Program-made: the position numbers and the translations under genes | The notes under the pieces: model-generated | What the model saw: the letters and a program-made list of their open reading frames with translations, nothing else | What the model was told of the DNA's origin: nothing | Database searches by the model: none | In this document: in pieces, positions 23,406-33,998 of the stretch | Position numbering within the stretch: the first letter of the stretch is position 1 | How the letters are laid out: each line of letters opens with the position of its first letter | Assembly: GCF_000151315.2 (NCBI RefSeq) | Contig: NW_011887301.1 | Location: 1,168,409-1,232,408 of the forward strand | Direction of reading: 5' to 3' | DNA: 64,000 nt | From: Capsaspora owczarzaki ATCC 30864 | Lineage: Eukaryota > Opisthokonta > Filasterea

Positions 23406-23881
23406 GTCGAGGACGCGGCGGTGGGGAGGGAGAGGGGAGGCAGAAGTTGGTTTGGGGTTTGGAGAGACGGAAAAAAAAAGGGTGGAACAATCCAACGACG
23501 GAAAAAGTGCAATACAAGACAAACAAGGAAATATAAACTGAGCAAACAAACTTGCCCATTCGAGGAAGAACAACGCCAAAATCCCCAACCGTTCGCACAG
23601 CTAAGGGATGACTCATCCATCGAAGGCTGTCGAAAACAACTGGCGCTGAATGATGGGGGTTTGGAAGGCGTTGATAAGCATTTTGGTGTGGCTCTCTTCT
23701 CCACCAACGCCGTGCGCTGCACTCACCCGACTGGCAAGTTTCAGTTCTTTAACATTCGAATTTTCTTTGATTTTGCGGTTCTTGCCGTTATTATCTTGTT
23801 CAGTCCTTTCTTGCGTTTTGCTTTGATTTTTTTTTTGTTTTTTTTTTTGGATTTTTTTCATTCGTTCGAGCGGATTCTGTA

Positions 23882-23916
<35 letters not shown>

Positions 23917-25078
23917 TGAGTACTTTGCGCTGGATTCGCACAACCGCGATGTGTCCCCGCTTGCGTCTAAACGGAACACAGTACATCCATATACAGAGCG
24001 TTAACAGCACTGCAGGGATGCAGAGAGTGATCCAACTGTGGTCAGTTATCACCCGACTGAGGTTTTTTTTGTTTCTTCTTTTGTTCAGTTTTTGTCGTTC
24101 TTGACCACAAACCCGCCGTTGTCTCCATGACCTGTCCGCGCTCTCATCATCACGATGCGAGACTTGCTTTTTTAATGAGCTTGCTTGCCTTTGTTGGTGT
24201 CCTTGTGCCAGGCGTGGGGTTGCGGTTGATGGTGGGATTGTCGGCCGACGCGTGGTTTGTGCTCAATCGCGCCTCGAACCCAGAACAATCCACGTGTCCC
24301 TCGCTCTCTTGCTTGCCTTTACTGTTGGTTGTTGGTGCGCTTTGATTGATGCTACTGCTTCGTGCTGATGTTGCTGATGGTAACATTCCACTTCCGAGCA
24401 CAGTGCAAAGGCAAACCCCTCTTTGTTTCCGTTCTAGTGGTTTCTTATCGTCGGTGATTTTTCTTAATTTGTTGAGACATGTTGCTTTGTTGCTCATCGC
24501 GCCTTTTCCCCACCATCTCTTCGAGCACACTGCGAGACGAAGCAGCCTGAAGAAGGAGAGAAGGAGAGATGAAGCCTTGTCATTTGCGTGGGATGCATGG
24601 GTTTAAAAGCGAAAGCGACGGCGACGTACGAAAACAGGAGCTTATCAAATCAATGCAAAAATGACAGTCGGCAGATAACACAAAGCAACAATACAAATAC
24701 CAATTACAGCAATACAAAAAGGAAAAAAAAAACCGCCACACGAGTGCCACGCGTCGGCAGCTGCTGTGTGACACAGACAGACCACTGTGGTGATGCTGCT
24801 GTGCTTGGCTGTATTGATCTTCAACTCAGCCTCGGCTGAGTGATGGACCTGTCAAATTCGCTCACCTTCTTGTGTTCTTGGTTTCATTGGTGATCTTTTT
24901 TGTTTGTCTCAGTCGCCCGACGCTTTTACACGAGATCAAACAAACAGAATCCTCAACAACAACAACAACACTCTTCGGCTGTCCAGCTCGCTGGGGAAGC
25001 TCACAAACCAGCACTACACAAGTCTCAAGCAACGACCGTCTGAGAACAACAAGCCGACTCGACTTCTGACAAGCACAA
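23406..25078. other. Divergent spacer, right part duplicated at 26.7-27.8 kb
   Basis: This 1.67-kb spacer separates the minus-strand DUSP gene from the first seven-helix gene. It has a T-run at 23887-23915. From about 23920 rightward it is patchily similar to 26690-27840, the region upstream of the second seven-helix gene. I see no gene. Confidence 0.6.
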
Positions 25079-26395
25079 ATGTCCACTCGCTTTGCAAACG
25101 AAAACTGCAGCTTCCCGTTGACAGGGCCAAACTGCACTGAAAACTTTGCCGACTCCTTGGGAGGAGCCTATGTCGCCTGGCAAGCCACGCTTGCCACAGC
25201 ATTCGTGCTCATGACCTTGATCGGACTGTTCAGCTCGTACCGCCTCATCCGCAAAAACGGCTTTTGCTTTGCACTCGAAAACGCACTGACCTACATTGCA
25301 ACATTCTGCTGCTTCATCGGCGCCATTCGCCAAGTCGATGGAAATGCCTGGCGCGAAGTTTACCCGTTCTGGTTTGCCATGCTCTTGTACGACCTTGGAA
25401 CGAGTGCGGCGCTCCATTGCTGGCTCATGGTCCTCAACTCTTGGGCTGTCTTTGTGTGCCGCGTTGTCGTGAGTTCCCAGTCAAAGCTGACCAAGATTGT
25501 CAGGCACGTCTACGTGGCCAGCGTTGTGTTCGCATGGGTGTCGCAACCGTTCGCGACCTTGATTGAGTTTGTCATTCATCCCATTTGGATTGGAAAGATG
25601 ACCCACTACGGCCTGAGCCTCGTGCTGTTTGCAGTCTGGGCCGGAGGTGGCATCTACTTTGCGACAATCATCCATCGCGTGCTCGTCGAGGCTCAGCGCC
25701 GATACGGCGATATTTCAACTGTCGGCTCCCAGACTGGCAATCATGCGGCGTCGACCGACGCCGAGATGACTGCCACCGGCAAGAGCGGCACCGCCACCGG
25801 CAAGAGCGGCACCGCCACAGGCACCGGCACCGGCAATGGTCACCAGGACACCGGAGCCGACTATTCGCGCATCGCCAGCAAGCGCAGGCGACTTGCTGTG
25901 CGCCGCATCCAGCGCATGAACATTGTGATTGTCATTCTCGACATTGTGGCTCTCGCGATAACGGGATACAGCATTCTCAACTGGCTTTCCAACAAGTGGA
26001 GCGCAACACCGCCAAACGTCATTCCGCTGCCAACGGCTGGCGGGCTTCTCCTCTACCACCTTTTCGACATTCTCCACTTGTTGGTGAGTGCCGCAACGCT
26101 ATGGTTTTATCGTGTGACGCGTTCACAGGGTGCGCATGGTTCTGCTGGTCATGGTCATGCCAGCACAACCGGCCCAGACGGCGCCACGCCCCAGAATCGT
26201 GACCCCGAAAGTCTCGAGGAGTCCATTGGCGAGGAGGAAGTTTCCGAATCCAGCAGTCGCACACCCAGCAATGGAAGGTCGCGTCGCGGCAGCACGCAGC
26301 CGCAGCTTCCGATGTCGATGCGGCAAAGCCAGTCCTCCAGCGGCTTTGTTGGAGGCGACAGTATTGCTTGGACAGCTCCCGCAAGTTCCAAGTAA
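25079..26395 (+). CDS. Seven-helix membrane protein, copy A
   Basis: Intronless 438-aa protein, family not recognised with certainty. It starts MSTRFANENCSFPLTG with a potential N-glycosylation site (NCS), then has seven hydrophobic segments near residues 30-50, 63-80, 95-125, 140-160, 170-192, 283-303 and 320-340. The loop between helices 5 and 6 is long and rich in Thr/Gly/Ser, with a near-perfect repeat of ATGKSGT, and ends in a basic SKRRRLAVRRIQR block before helix 6. The C-terminus is polar (EEEVSESS, RRGST). The topology suits a G-protein-coupled-receptor-like or THH1/TOM1/TOM3-like protein, but I see no diagnostic motif for either. The ATG at 25079 matches the start of its neighbouring paralog at 27844. 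Its role is unknown; surface sensing is a guess from topology. Confidence 0.88.
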   Translation: MSTRFANENCSFPLTGPNCTENFADSLGGAYVAWQATLATAFVLMTLIGLFSSYRLIRKNGFCFALENALTYIATFCCFIGAIRQVDGNAWREVYPFWFAMLLYDLGTSAALHCWLMVLNSWAVFVCRVVVSSQSKLTKIVRHVYVASVVFAWVSQPFATLIEFVIHPIWIGKMTHYGLSLVLFAVWAGGGIYFATIIHRVLVEAQRRYGDISTVGSQTGNHAASTDAEMTATGKSGTATGKSGTATGTGTGNGHQDTGADYSRIASKRRRLAVRRIQRMNIVIVILDIVALAITGYSILNWLSNKWSATPPNVIPLPTAGGLLLYHLFDILHLLVSAATLWFYRVTRSQGAHGSAGHGHASTTGPDGATPQNRDPESLEESIGEEEVSESSSRTPSNGRSRRGSTQPQLPMSMRQSQSSSGFVGGDSIAWTAPASSK

Positions 26396-27396
26396 ATGTG
26401 ATTTACGGGTGGGGGAAAAGTCTCTTGGTTTCGCTGACAACCACAGGGAAACGCATTGCGTTGAGATTTTGCTTTTGCTTTTGCTTTTGTTTTTTGTTTG
26501 TACATGCCATCGCTTTTGTTCGATTGATTGTTTAAAGTACACGTATTATATTATCCTATGCTGCGTCTCTGGAAGCAAGTTGCTTCTGTAGTGCTCCCCA
26601 GACAACCACTTCCCCTTTCGTTGTTCAACCGTTTTTACCCGTTTTTATTATTTGTTGTGTAAGTCGGTTTTGTTTGTTCTGTCGGCTCTCTGTTCCCATT
26701 GCGAGCGGATTGCTGGATTGGCAACAACCGCAATGCGACCCACCTTGTGCCAGAGTGGAACGCAGCACAGCCACACGCAGAGCCTCATGCGGCATTGCAG
26801 AGACAAGCGATGCCAGAGACTGATCCCAACACTGCTCGGTTGTGCCGATTGTTTTTTTTTTTTTTTTTTTTTTTTTTCGTTTTTTTGTTTGTGTGTTTTG
26901 TTGTGTCTCAAACTGCCCGCCCGACCTCATCGTCGCCGTACGAGACTTCCCCCCTTCTCATGATCGCATTTGCTTGCTGGGTTTCGCTGTGTGCCACGCG
27001 TGGGGTGCGCTGGCGAGTGTGGTTGTCGGACGAGTCATTGCTGCCCGTCGCGCCACGAAAACCCGCGCGACAAAACAAAACTATTCTCCGCTCGTCCTCT
27101 CGCTGCTGCTGCTTTGCTGATGGTGCTGAATGCATGTTGATAGCAACGAGCATTACACGCCCGAACACAGTTGCAAGCCAAAGCCCCCCCCCCACTCCTC
27201 CTGGCGTTGGACGGCCACTGTTCAGAAGAGCGGTTGCTCGTTTTGTCCTTTGTTGTTGCTGGTTGTGTCCGATCATTGCGATTCGGCCACAGCGCGTGCG
27301 CAACCAGGGAGAAGAGCGGGGATGAAGGCGTGCTCATGCATCAGTCGAAAAGTCAAGAGGACAAAAGTCGACAAAGTCGAAAATCACAATCCACTC

Positions 27397-27430
<34 letters not shown>

Positions 27431-27843
27431 AGAGGGAAAAAACTGCGCCACGCCTCTGCTTTCGCCGCTTCCGACACTTCCGATAGAGCGACACACACAC
27501 GCGACGGTGGGCAACTGTTGTCATGCAATTACGATTGAGATTGCTGTTTGTGCTGATCTCCACCTCAGCGTTGGGCTGCGGCACATGTCGATTTGTTTTG
27601 TCTCATTGTGCTTTGTTGTTTGTGGCGCGACTCAACTCCCACATTGTTGTTTTTTTGTTTCTCTGTGGTTTTCGGTCGCTTTGTTTGCTGCAGTGCCACA
27701 CGACACAAATATTTCCCGCAACAACAACAACCACAACAACAACAACAACAATAACAACAACAACAACAATAACGCTTGTTTCTAGCTCAAGAACAAACCA
27801 CTGCACTCGACAAGAAGGCCAAACTCACACACACACAAGCACA
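26396..27843 (+). other. Spacer between the seven-helix paralogs
   Basis: It contains the copy A 3' UTR and the upstream region duplicated from 23.9-25.1 kb. It has a T-run at 26851-26877, an A-run at 27399-27428 and an ACA/AAC-rich stretch at 27719-27772. The frame open upstream of 27844 is not conserved in copy A, so I treat it as non-coding. Confidence 0.6.
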
Positions 27844-29178
27844 ATGTCCGATCACCCGCCAAACGAAAACTGCAGCTTCCCGATGACAGGGCCAAACTGC
27901 ACAGAAACGTTTGCAGACTCGTTGGGAGGGTCGTTTGTCGCGGTGCAGGCCACGCTGGCAACCGTGTTTGTGCTCATGACCGTGATCGGTCTGATCGGCT
28001 CCTACCGACTGACCAAAAAAACTGGCTTTTGCCTCGCGATTGAAAACGCAATGACATACTGCGCGACATTCTGCTGTCTCATCGGCGCCATTCGCCAAGT
28101 CGATGCCAACGGCTGGCGCGACGTCTACCCGCTCTGGGTTGCAATGCTCCTGTACGACCTCGGAACGAGCGCGGCGCTCAACTGCTGGCTGCTGGTCGTC
28201 CACTCTTGGGCCGTTTTCGTCTGCCGTGCTGTCGTGAGTCGCCGATCAAAGCTGGCCAGGATTGTCAAGCATGTCTACGTGGCCAGCGTCGTGTACGCAT
28301 GGGTGTCGCAACCGTTCGCGACCATGATTGAGTTTGTGATTGAGCCCATCTGGATTGGAAAGGTGACCCACTATGGCCTGAGTCTAGTGCTGTTTGCAGT
28401 CTGGGTCGGAGGTGGCTCCTACTTTGCGACCATCATCCATCGCGTGCTTGTTGAAGCCCAGCGCCGATACGGCGACATTTCGACTGCCGGCTCCAATACT
28501 GCCAATCATGCGCCGTCAACCGATGCCAAGTCGACCACCAATGCCACCTCTGTCGTCGCCGGCAGCACGGAAGGTGGCACGACGACGATGACGACGGCTA
28601 CGGGCAAGAGCGGCACCACGCACCAGGAGACAGGAACCGACTATTCGCGCGTGGCCAGCAAGCGCAGGCGGCTTGCTGTGCGTCGCATCCAGCGCATGAA
28701 CATTCTTGTCATCATCCTTGAGATTATTGCTCTCCTGATGACGGCGTACAGTATTTTCAACTGGCTCTCGAACAAGTGGAGCGTGGATCCGCCGAACGTC
28801 ATTCCGCTGCCAACGGCTGGAGATATTCTCGTCGAGCACCTTTTCGACATTCTCCATCTGCTGGTGTGCGCCGCAGTATTCTGGTTTTACCGAGTGACGC
28901 GTTCGAAGGGTGATCATGGTGCTTCGACGGCAGCTGGTCCCGGACACGCCAGCGCAACCAACCCAAGCGGCGCCACCCACCAGACTCGCGACCCCGAGAG
29001 CCTCGAGGACTCTATTGGCGAGGAGGAAGTTTCCGAATCCACCGGCCGATCGCACAACAATCGCACGTCGCGGCGCGGCAGCACACAGCACGCCCTTACG
29101 ACTCGGCAAAGCCAGTCCTCCATGGGCTTTGTTGGAGGCGACAGTGTTGCTTGGGCGGCCCCTCCAAGTTCCAAGTAG
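27844..29178 (+). CDS. Seven-helix membrane protein, copy B
   Basis: Intronless 444-aa paralog of the 25079 gene, aligned along nearly its whole length (NENCSFP, IGAIRQVD, LLYDLGTSAAL, VYVASVV, WVSQPFAT, FATIIHRVLVEAQRRYGDIST, RLAVRRIQRMNI, SNKWS, HLFDILHLLV, EEEVSES). Differences cluster in the long Thr/Ser loop between helices 5 and 6 and in the C-terminal tail, as expected for disordered parts under weak constraint. The first ATG with copy A-like sequence (MSDHPPNENCS) is used. The open frame extends about 320 bases upstream but is low-complexity there. A GT microsatellite begins at the stop codon. Function unknown, as for copy A. Confidence 0.88.
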   Translation: MSDHPPNENCSFPMTGPNCTETFADSLGGSFVAVQATLATVFVLMTVIGLIGSYRLTKKTGFCLAIENAMTYCATFCCLIGAIRQVDANGWRDVYPLWVAMLLYDLGTSAALNCWLLVVHSWAVFVCRAVVSRRSKLARIVKHVYVASVVYAWVSQPFATMIEFVIEPIWIGKVTHYGLSLVLFAVWVGGGSYFATIIHRVLVEAQRRYGDISTAGSNTANHAPSTDAKSTTNATSVVAGSTEGGTTTMTTATGKSGTTHQETGTDYSRVASKRRRLAVRRIQRMNILVIILEIIALLMTAYSIFNWLSNKWSVDPPNVIPLPTAGDILVEHLFDILHLLVCAAVFWFYRVTRSKGDHGASTAAGPGHASATNPSGATHQTRDPESLEDSIGEEEVSESTGRSHNNRTSRRGSTQHALTTRQSQSSMGFVGGDSVAWAAPPSSK

Positions 29179-29234
<56 letters not shown>

Positions 29235-29240
29235 GTGTGT
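29179..29240. repeat. GT dinucleotide microsatellite in the 3' UTR of copy B
   Basis: About 28 GT units with two GTAT interruptions begin straight after the stop codon of the seven-helix copy B gene. Copy A has no such tract. Confidence 0.95.
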
Positions 29241-29550
29241 TACATGTAGTGGGTTGTCTCTTGAAGTCGTTCTGACCAGAATGAACGAATGCATGCTGTT
29301 GCTCTTGTGAAATTGTTGCTTTAACTAATGTACGTTATACTGGGTTGCGGCTACTGGGTTGCGGCTCTCCAAAGCAAGTTGTACTATATTGTAGATCCAC
29401 TCTTGGTGGCAATGTGACATTCAAGAATGACTTTACGACAACGATTGCCCCAGCGCATCGAGGGGTAGAGTATCGGAGATCTGTCCTTTACAACTTTTGC
29501 TTGCATTTAGGTTTTGCTGACAGCCACGAAGCATGATCTCGTCCAACTTT
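29241..29550. other. Convergent spacer
   Basis: About 310 bp between copy B and the Crinkler/RHS-like gene. It contains a small tandem repeat (GGGTTGCGGCT twice at about 29341-29367). I see nothing else. Confidence 0.5.
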
Positions 29551-31328
29551 TTACAACATATCGATATCAATGCACAGGGCAAACTGCTGAGCTGCGTCAA
29601 CCTCAGCTGGCCGTGTCTCGAGCACACGGCCATCCACGCCAAGGTGTGTCCGGCGCGGAAACGTCGGGTAAATGTCACTGGGCACCACAAAATAGAGCAC
29701 CGCGGGACCCGCTTGTTGCGGCATGCGAGAGATTGCCAGCCGCAAGCCTTCCGATTTGACGGGGTGCGATCGGCTGACAGTCATCTGCAGAAAGACATTC
29801 GGAGAAATAATGGCGTCGACAGCTGCCAAATTACGATTGGTCGGACTGTAGTAGCGGTCGGGGATGCTAAGATCAATCTCAGTCAGCTGACGGAAATTGA
29901 TGCAAGTGAGCGGCCGCAACTGCAACTCGTCACCGACGCCTGTTTCAAGATGACGTCTAGGGAATGTGCCACCTGTCTGAAGACAATTGGACGCGTACTC
30001 CTCAAAAAGCTGCCCACGGAGCGATGCGTGCTCTGGGTTGTCCGCCGCAGCGCTGAGAAAACGCCGAAGTCGATCTCTCTCCTCGGTCCGGAACATTTGA
30101 AAGACTCGCTCGCTAACCCATTTGGAGGCAAACCTCAGGCGGTCACGCGAATAGGGTAGAATACGCCTGCCGCACTCATCAACAGGCCGGTTGGGATCAA
30201 GGGGCAGTACCTCGATATGGAGCACGCGATGCGAGATGTCTTGCTCACCTGCCAGTTCGCCGACAGAGTTGATGACGTTGTGAAGGACGCATTTAGTGAT
30301 GGCGGCCCGGAGAGCTTGAACATCGGCAGCCGCTAATGGCAGTACCTCTCGCGCGATGCCACCCCAGCACAAAAACGCACTTCTGGCGGCCTGCAAGTAC
30401 GCGTCGGCCTCCCGTGTAGCCATGCTTGTTGCAGACCGTTGCAAGTAAGCCTCGATCTCGAGTTCTGACCACACCGGCATCAACAGCAAGCGACCGTGCG
30501 CCTTTCGAAGCTCCCTGTAAATTGGGCGACGCCGGGATGTGACGAGCAGAACTTTAGCGGAGCCGTAGCCACTTGGGGAGTGGGCATCTGCAATGAACCA
30601 GACTTGTTCGTTGCGGAGAGTATCCTCAAAACCATGGTGGCTGTAAGAAGCAGACCCATCGGCACGCAAAAGATAGCGCGTCGCTCGGCGCTTTCCCGCA
30701 GCAGGCTCATAGACAAACGGCAACGAAACATTGTTTTCCCTGTTCTGCCGAAAGATGCGGTACAAAAAGTACGCCGAGAAGGCTGTCTTGCCGATGCCAG
30801 GGTTGCCAGTGACAATCCAGTTCGTCCAAAGCGTGTTTGCAGCGTCGGTGATCACGTCGAAGAGTCCTTCGTAGCTCTCGCGAACCATGAGAACTGAACC
30901 CAAATAAGGATTGCCCAGCCAGAACACGTTTGCAGGAAGAACTAGGAACAGTACGCTGACACTCTCGACTCGGCGTCGCTCCTCGTTCACCTCGCCACGA
31001 TGAAGCGCGCGCCAAGCAAAAGTTGAGTCGTGGGGGCAATAGTTGCCAGCCAGTTCTGCGCTTGACTCGCATACTGCTGTGCCTCTGCGATATTTCCTGC
31101 GTTGCGTGTAGCCGTTGCAAGGTCCTCGTAGTGTCGCAGACGGTCTTGGCTGTGCGCCAGTGCTGCGTTCAATCGAGCAATCTCGGCCTCCAGCCTTTCT
31201 CGTCCGACCGCAGCCGGCGGCAGTTGCTCCACGCGAGGGCGCTGGACTTCGCTCGGAGAACGGTCTGCAGCGAAGGGCGAGAGCGGTCGCCGAACAGAAA
31301 ACTCTTGGCGGTCTTGGCTGTACGACAT
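29551..31328 (-). CDS. Crinkler/RHS-like NTPase-nuclease protein
   Basis: The main open frame covers 30.97-29.55 kb. It carries a STAND/AAA-like NTPase with Walker A GNPGIGKT, a Walker B-like segment VWFIADAH and a sensor-like LLVTSRR. A C-terminal region resembles the restriction-endonuclease-like domain of Crinkler and trypanosome RHS proteins (LTEIDLS, AAVDAII, FLQMTVSRSHPVKSEGLR, VLYFVVPSDIYPTF). By family knowledge these are an NTPase coupled to a nuclease, tied to effectors or selfish-element conflict and fast-evolving multigene families. Upstream, a Ser/Arg-rich start (MSYSQDRQEF at 31328) and a coiled coil (GRERLEAEIARLNAALAHS) read in a different frame. I cannot tell whether an intron near 31 kb joins them or the gene carries a single break. 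It lies beside transposon debris. Substrate and activity unknown. Confidence 0.75.
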
Positions 31329-31389
31329 TCGACAAGAAAGGAAAACAAACAAAACCGAAGACTGTTCATCCTAGTTCGGGCTTTGCATT

Positions 31390-31866
31390 TTGAACAAGCC
31401 ACGCACTGTTTTCTCTCAGCACGGAAACCTTTCACGAGATAAAAAACAACGCAGGAGAAGTGGGCGTTGCGTGACATCAAAAGCTGCCAAGTGGCGTGAC
31501 GAGCTCAAACCTGCTGAAATCGCGCTCCCCAACGATGAGCCCAGTCATGGCGGCTCGACTGCGCTTGATGATACACACGCATTGGTCCCGTCGGAGCCCT
31601 CACGAGCGCCGTGGGTGCTTGGCCAAGGGTTTGCCCAGCTCGAGTACGTGCCTCCGCTCGAGTTCCAAACAATGCTCAACGCGTCATTGATTCATGATCG
31701 GTCAGAGTGATGCCGGTCGGGTGCGGCATCGTTGCAGTGCATGGCACTCTACAATCTGATCCAGATCAAGCTGTTCACAGCACGCAGCTCCCATGCACGC
31801 AGCAAGACGCGACATCCCTTTTGAAGGAATTGCAATCTGAGCACGACGGTTCTCAGCCAAACAAGT
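31390..31866 (+). pseudogene. Coding-like fragments of unknown origin
   Basis: Two stretches look protein-like on the + strand: about 31490-31708 (WRDELKPAEIALPNDEPSH ... LEFQTMLNASLIHDRSE) and 31709-31866 (MPVGCGIVAVHGTLQSD ... QSEHDGSQPNK). They are in different frames and each ends in its own stop. They may be two exons or remains of a gene decaying next to the transposon. I recognise no family. Confidence 0.3.
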
Positions 31867-32185
31867 AGATCTATCTTGCTCGGACTGCTCAGTTGCTGTG
31901 CGATTTCGTGGTGGATCGATTGCTATCGACTCTGTGTATTCTAGCTGGTCGTTCTCAGTACGGGTTTGTTGGTCTTCCGGTCGAGGTGAAGGTACGCCGA
32001 TTGCTTCCAAAGCAAGTTGTTTGTGAGTTGATGCAGCTCAGTCGCTCTGCTGTGTCGACAGTGCCGCATTCTACGCTTCTTGGACAAGAAGTCGCTCAGG
32101 GTTTTGCGGCTGGTCAACCGCGAGATGCGCAGCATTTGTGACGATGAGCTCGCTCTGAGAATCCAATCACCCGAGCTCGAACCAC

Positions 32186-32303
32186 CCAGCGCTGAGCCAG
32201 CTCAACCCGTCCAATCGCGACCAATACCAAGGTTCGTGCCTCAGCGCTCACGAGAGGGCTCTCCACTACCACTCTTCCCCGCCAATCCGTGGTTTCCTCG
32301 CTA
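32186..32303 (+). repeat. 118-bp direct repeat, left copy
   Basis: Base for base identical to 33970-34087. It is coding-like sequence of the split F-box-like gene and is followed directly by the inserted DNA. Confidence 0.97.
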
Positions 32304-33969
32304 GAGGGGGGTCGCCTGAATATGAACAAAATAAAAGTTGCTGGCTATTCGAGTGCCGCCCGAGTTTTTGACATTAAAGTACTCGACACACTCTTTTAAT
32401 ATATAGGTGCGACGGAGAGGTCGGCGGCGGGCGATGGGTTGGTAGGGTATCGCGTGGCAGTTTCGCTCATTTTGCTGGACGACCATTACGCTTGTTCATA
32501 TTCAGGCGGACGGCCTCTCTGGTCGCGACCATCCTCATCCAGGCGGACCATCTCTGACCGGTGCCTATGTTATCGAGTTAGATCTTCCTATTTCTCGCAA
32601 GAAGCGGGACAGAATCGCGCAGGGGTGGCCGCAGGGCCCGATGGAGGCTCAACCCAGCCAAACAGCCATACGGCGGCACTTTGGATAGGCGAGTCCGAAG
32701 TCCCTTCCGTTATGCAGAAATTGATGTATGCAACATGTATGTTTATTGGATGAACAGGTGTTGGGACGGGAACATCGCGGGGACAAAGCCAAGGTGATTT
32801 GGCCGGTGCGACAGATCCACCAGCGCGGGAGGCGCCTGCACAGCCTGATCGGGACTATCGAGGCGCGCTCGTTGCGAAATACGACCGGGTGCATCATCAT
32901 CATGATCGGGTGCCTGCTCGCGGGCTCGGCGCATTGGACGCAGGCGAACATTTTCCGCCATATTCCGCTTTTCATGTAGCCGTTTGGCGAGACTTCAAAT
33001 ACAGCCTTATTGTCACCCACATCTGCTGTCGCGCTGCGTATCTTGTTGTTTTTCGAGAAGATGATCATAGGCAAGGGCGGGGATGAGCCATCAGCGCAGA
33101 TGGTGAAAACGCCCGTGATGTGCGCCCCGAGTGAATGCTGGTGCCCCCCTTGAACGACCGCAGAACGCGTGTCTGACGAGGGAGTGCAAATGACACGACC
33201 CGCAAAAAAACGGGTCGTGATTTCTGTCTCGTCCATGTTGGAAATCCGACCGGGCTCCTCCACAAGAAGCGGATGCTCATCGAACAGCTGTTTCAAAAGT
33301 CCGGGGAGGCAATCGAGTGTTTCAGCTTGTAAAGCGGCAATCCTGGTGAGCTCCAGCGTTCGACCCTTGCGGATGGCTAGGCGCCCGCGAGCATCGCGCA
33401 GAAAGGCATTCCACCATTCATGGCTCGGCAGACTGCCGGCGAACTGGCGACGCGGGGCGCCCGACATGCGCGGGAGGCGTGAGAGTTTCACAAGATAAGC
33501 GCCCGCCTGCTTCTGGTTGAGACACTGCCCAGCCCGGGCAAACCCCTCCAGCAGCCGGATACAGTACTCCAGTTCATCTTCAGTGAAAATGCTCTGTCCT
33601 CCGCACGATGGGCTCTCCTTGACGAGCTGGAGCACCTGATCGAGCGGGCTGGAACGAATCCACTCGGCTGAATCCGTGTGTTTCGTTTTCCAACCATGAA
33701 CTGTGGTGTGACCGCACTGATAGCCCTGTTCCGCCAGCCGCGCGGCTATGGCCCGTGTTGTCCAGCCTGTAGGGCGATAGATTTCGCCCCCTTGAAGGGT
33801 CACAGAGTCTTGGTAGACAAGCTTGAGAGCGACTGCGACGGCAACATTGTGCTTTTCTCCTTCGGGCGCAGCCTTCACTGCCTGCAGCCACGCGAGGACA
33901 CCGAGTTGCCGCCTCGGATGGCACCCGCCATCGATAAAAAAGAATGACTTTATTATAAATGCAAACTGG
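32304..33969 (-). mobile_element. Inserted 1.67-kb segment carrying a pogo-like transposase
   Basis: Everything between the two 118-bp repeats. It contains a minus-strand pogo-superfamily transposase remnant and, at its left end, a 17-bp inverted-repeat pair. The two outer ends (GAGGGGGGTCGCC and, reading inward from the right, CCAGTTTGCATTT) are not inverted copies of each other, and no simple TA target duplication is seen. Exact identity of the flanking repeats points to a recent event. Confidence 0.7.
32313..32508. repeat. 17-bp inverted repeat pair
   Basis: CGCCTGAATATGAACAA at 32313-32329 returns as its exact reverse complement at 32492-32508, enclosing a 196-bp segment. It could be a small nested MITE-like element or a rearranged transposon end. 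Confidence 0.75.
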
Positions 33970-33998
33970 CCAGCGCTGAGCCAGCTCAACCCGTCCAA
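32649..33998 (-). pseudogene. pogo/Tigger-like DDE transposase, degraded
   Basis: A 449-codon minus-strand open frame resembles Tc1/mariner pogo-type transposases (DDE_1, CENP-B/jerky kin). It has an N-terminal helix-turn-helix-like part (GWTTRAIAARLAEQGYQC ... VHGWK), then PSHEWWNAFL, the first catalytic Asp in NMDETEIT, DGSSPPLPMIIF, and NGYMKSGIWRKMF. After that the frame loses family resemblance (MMMMHPVVF onward), so the second and third catalytic residues are not visible and a frameshift is likely. No in-frame ATG precedes the domain. The open frame runs into the right 118-bp repeat. It is probably inactive, although the reading frame is otherwise long, which argues for recent decay. 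Confidence 0.7.

Larger units (their letters stand above)
23920..29180 (+). repeat. Tandem segmental duplication, two units of about 2.5 kb
   Basis: Unit A is about 23920-26400 and unit B about 26690-29180. Each holds about 1.1 kb of upstream DNA and one intronless seven-helix gene. The coding parts align almost throughout. Upstream matches are shorter: a CTGGATT...CAACCGC block at 23930 and 26712, a block before GTGATCC/CTGATCC, poly-T, ACGAGACTT, and the last bases before each ATG. Promoter and gene were therefore copied together. Confidence 0.85.

Noticed and set aside
27523-27843. N-terminal extension of seven-helix copy B
   Set aside because: The open frame is low-complexity and unmatched in copy A, while the proteins align from MSDHPPNENCS.
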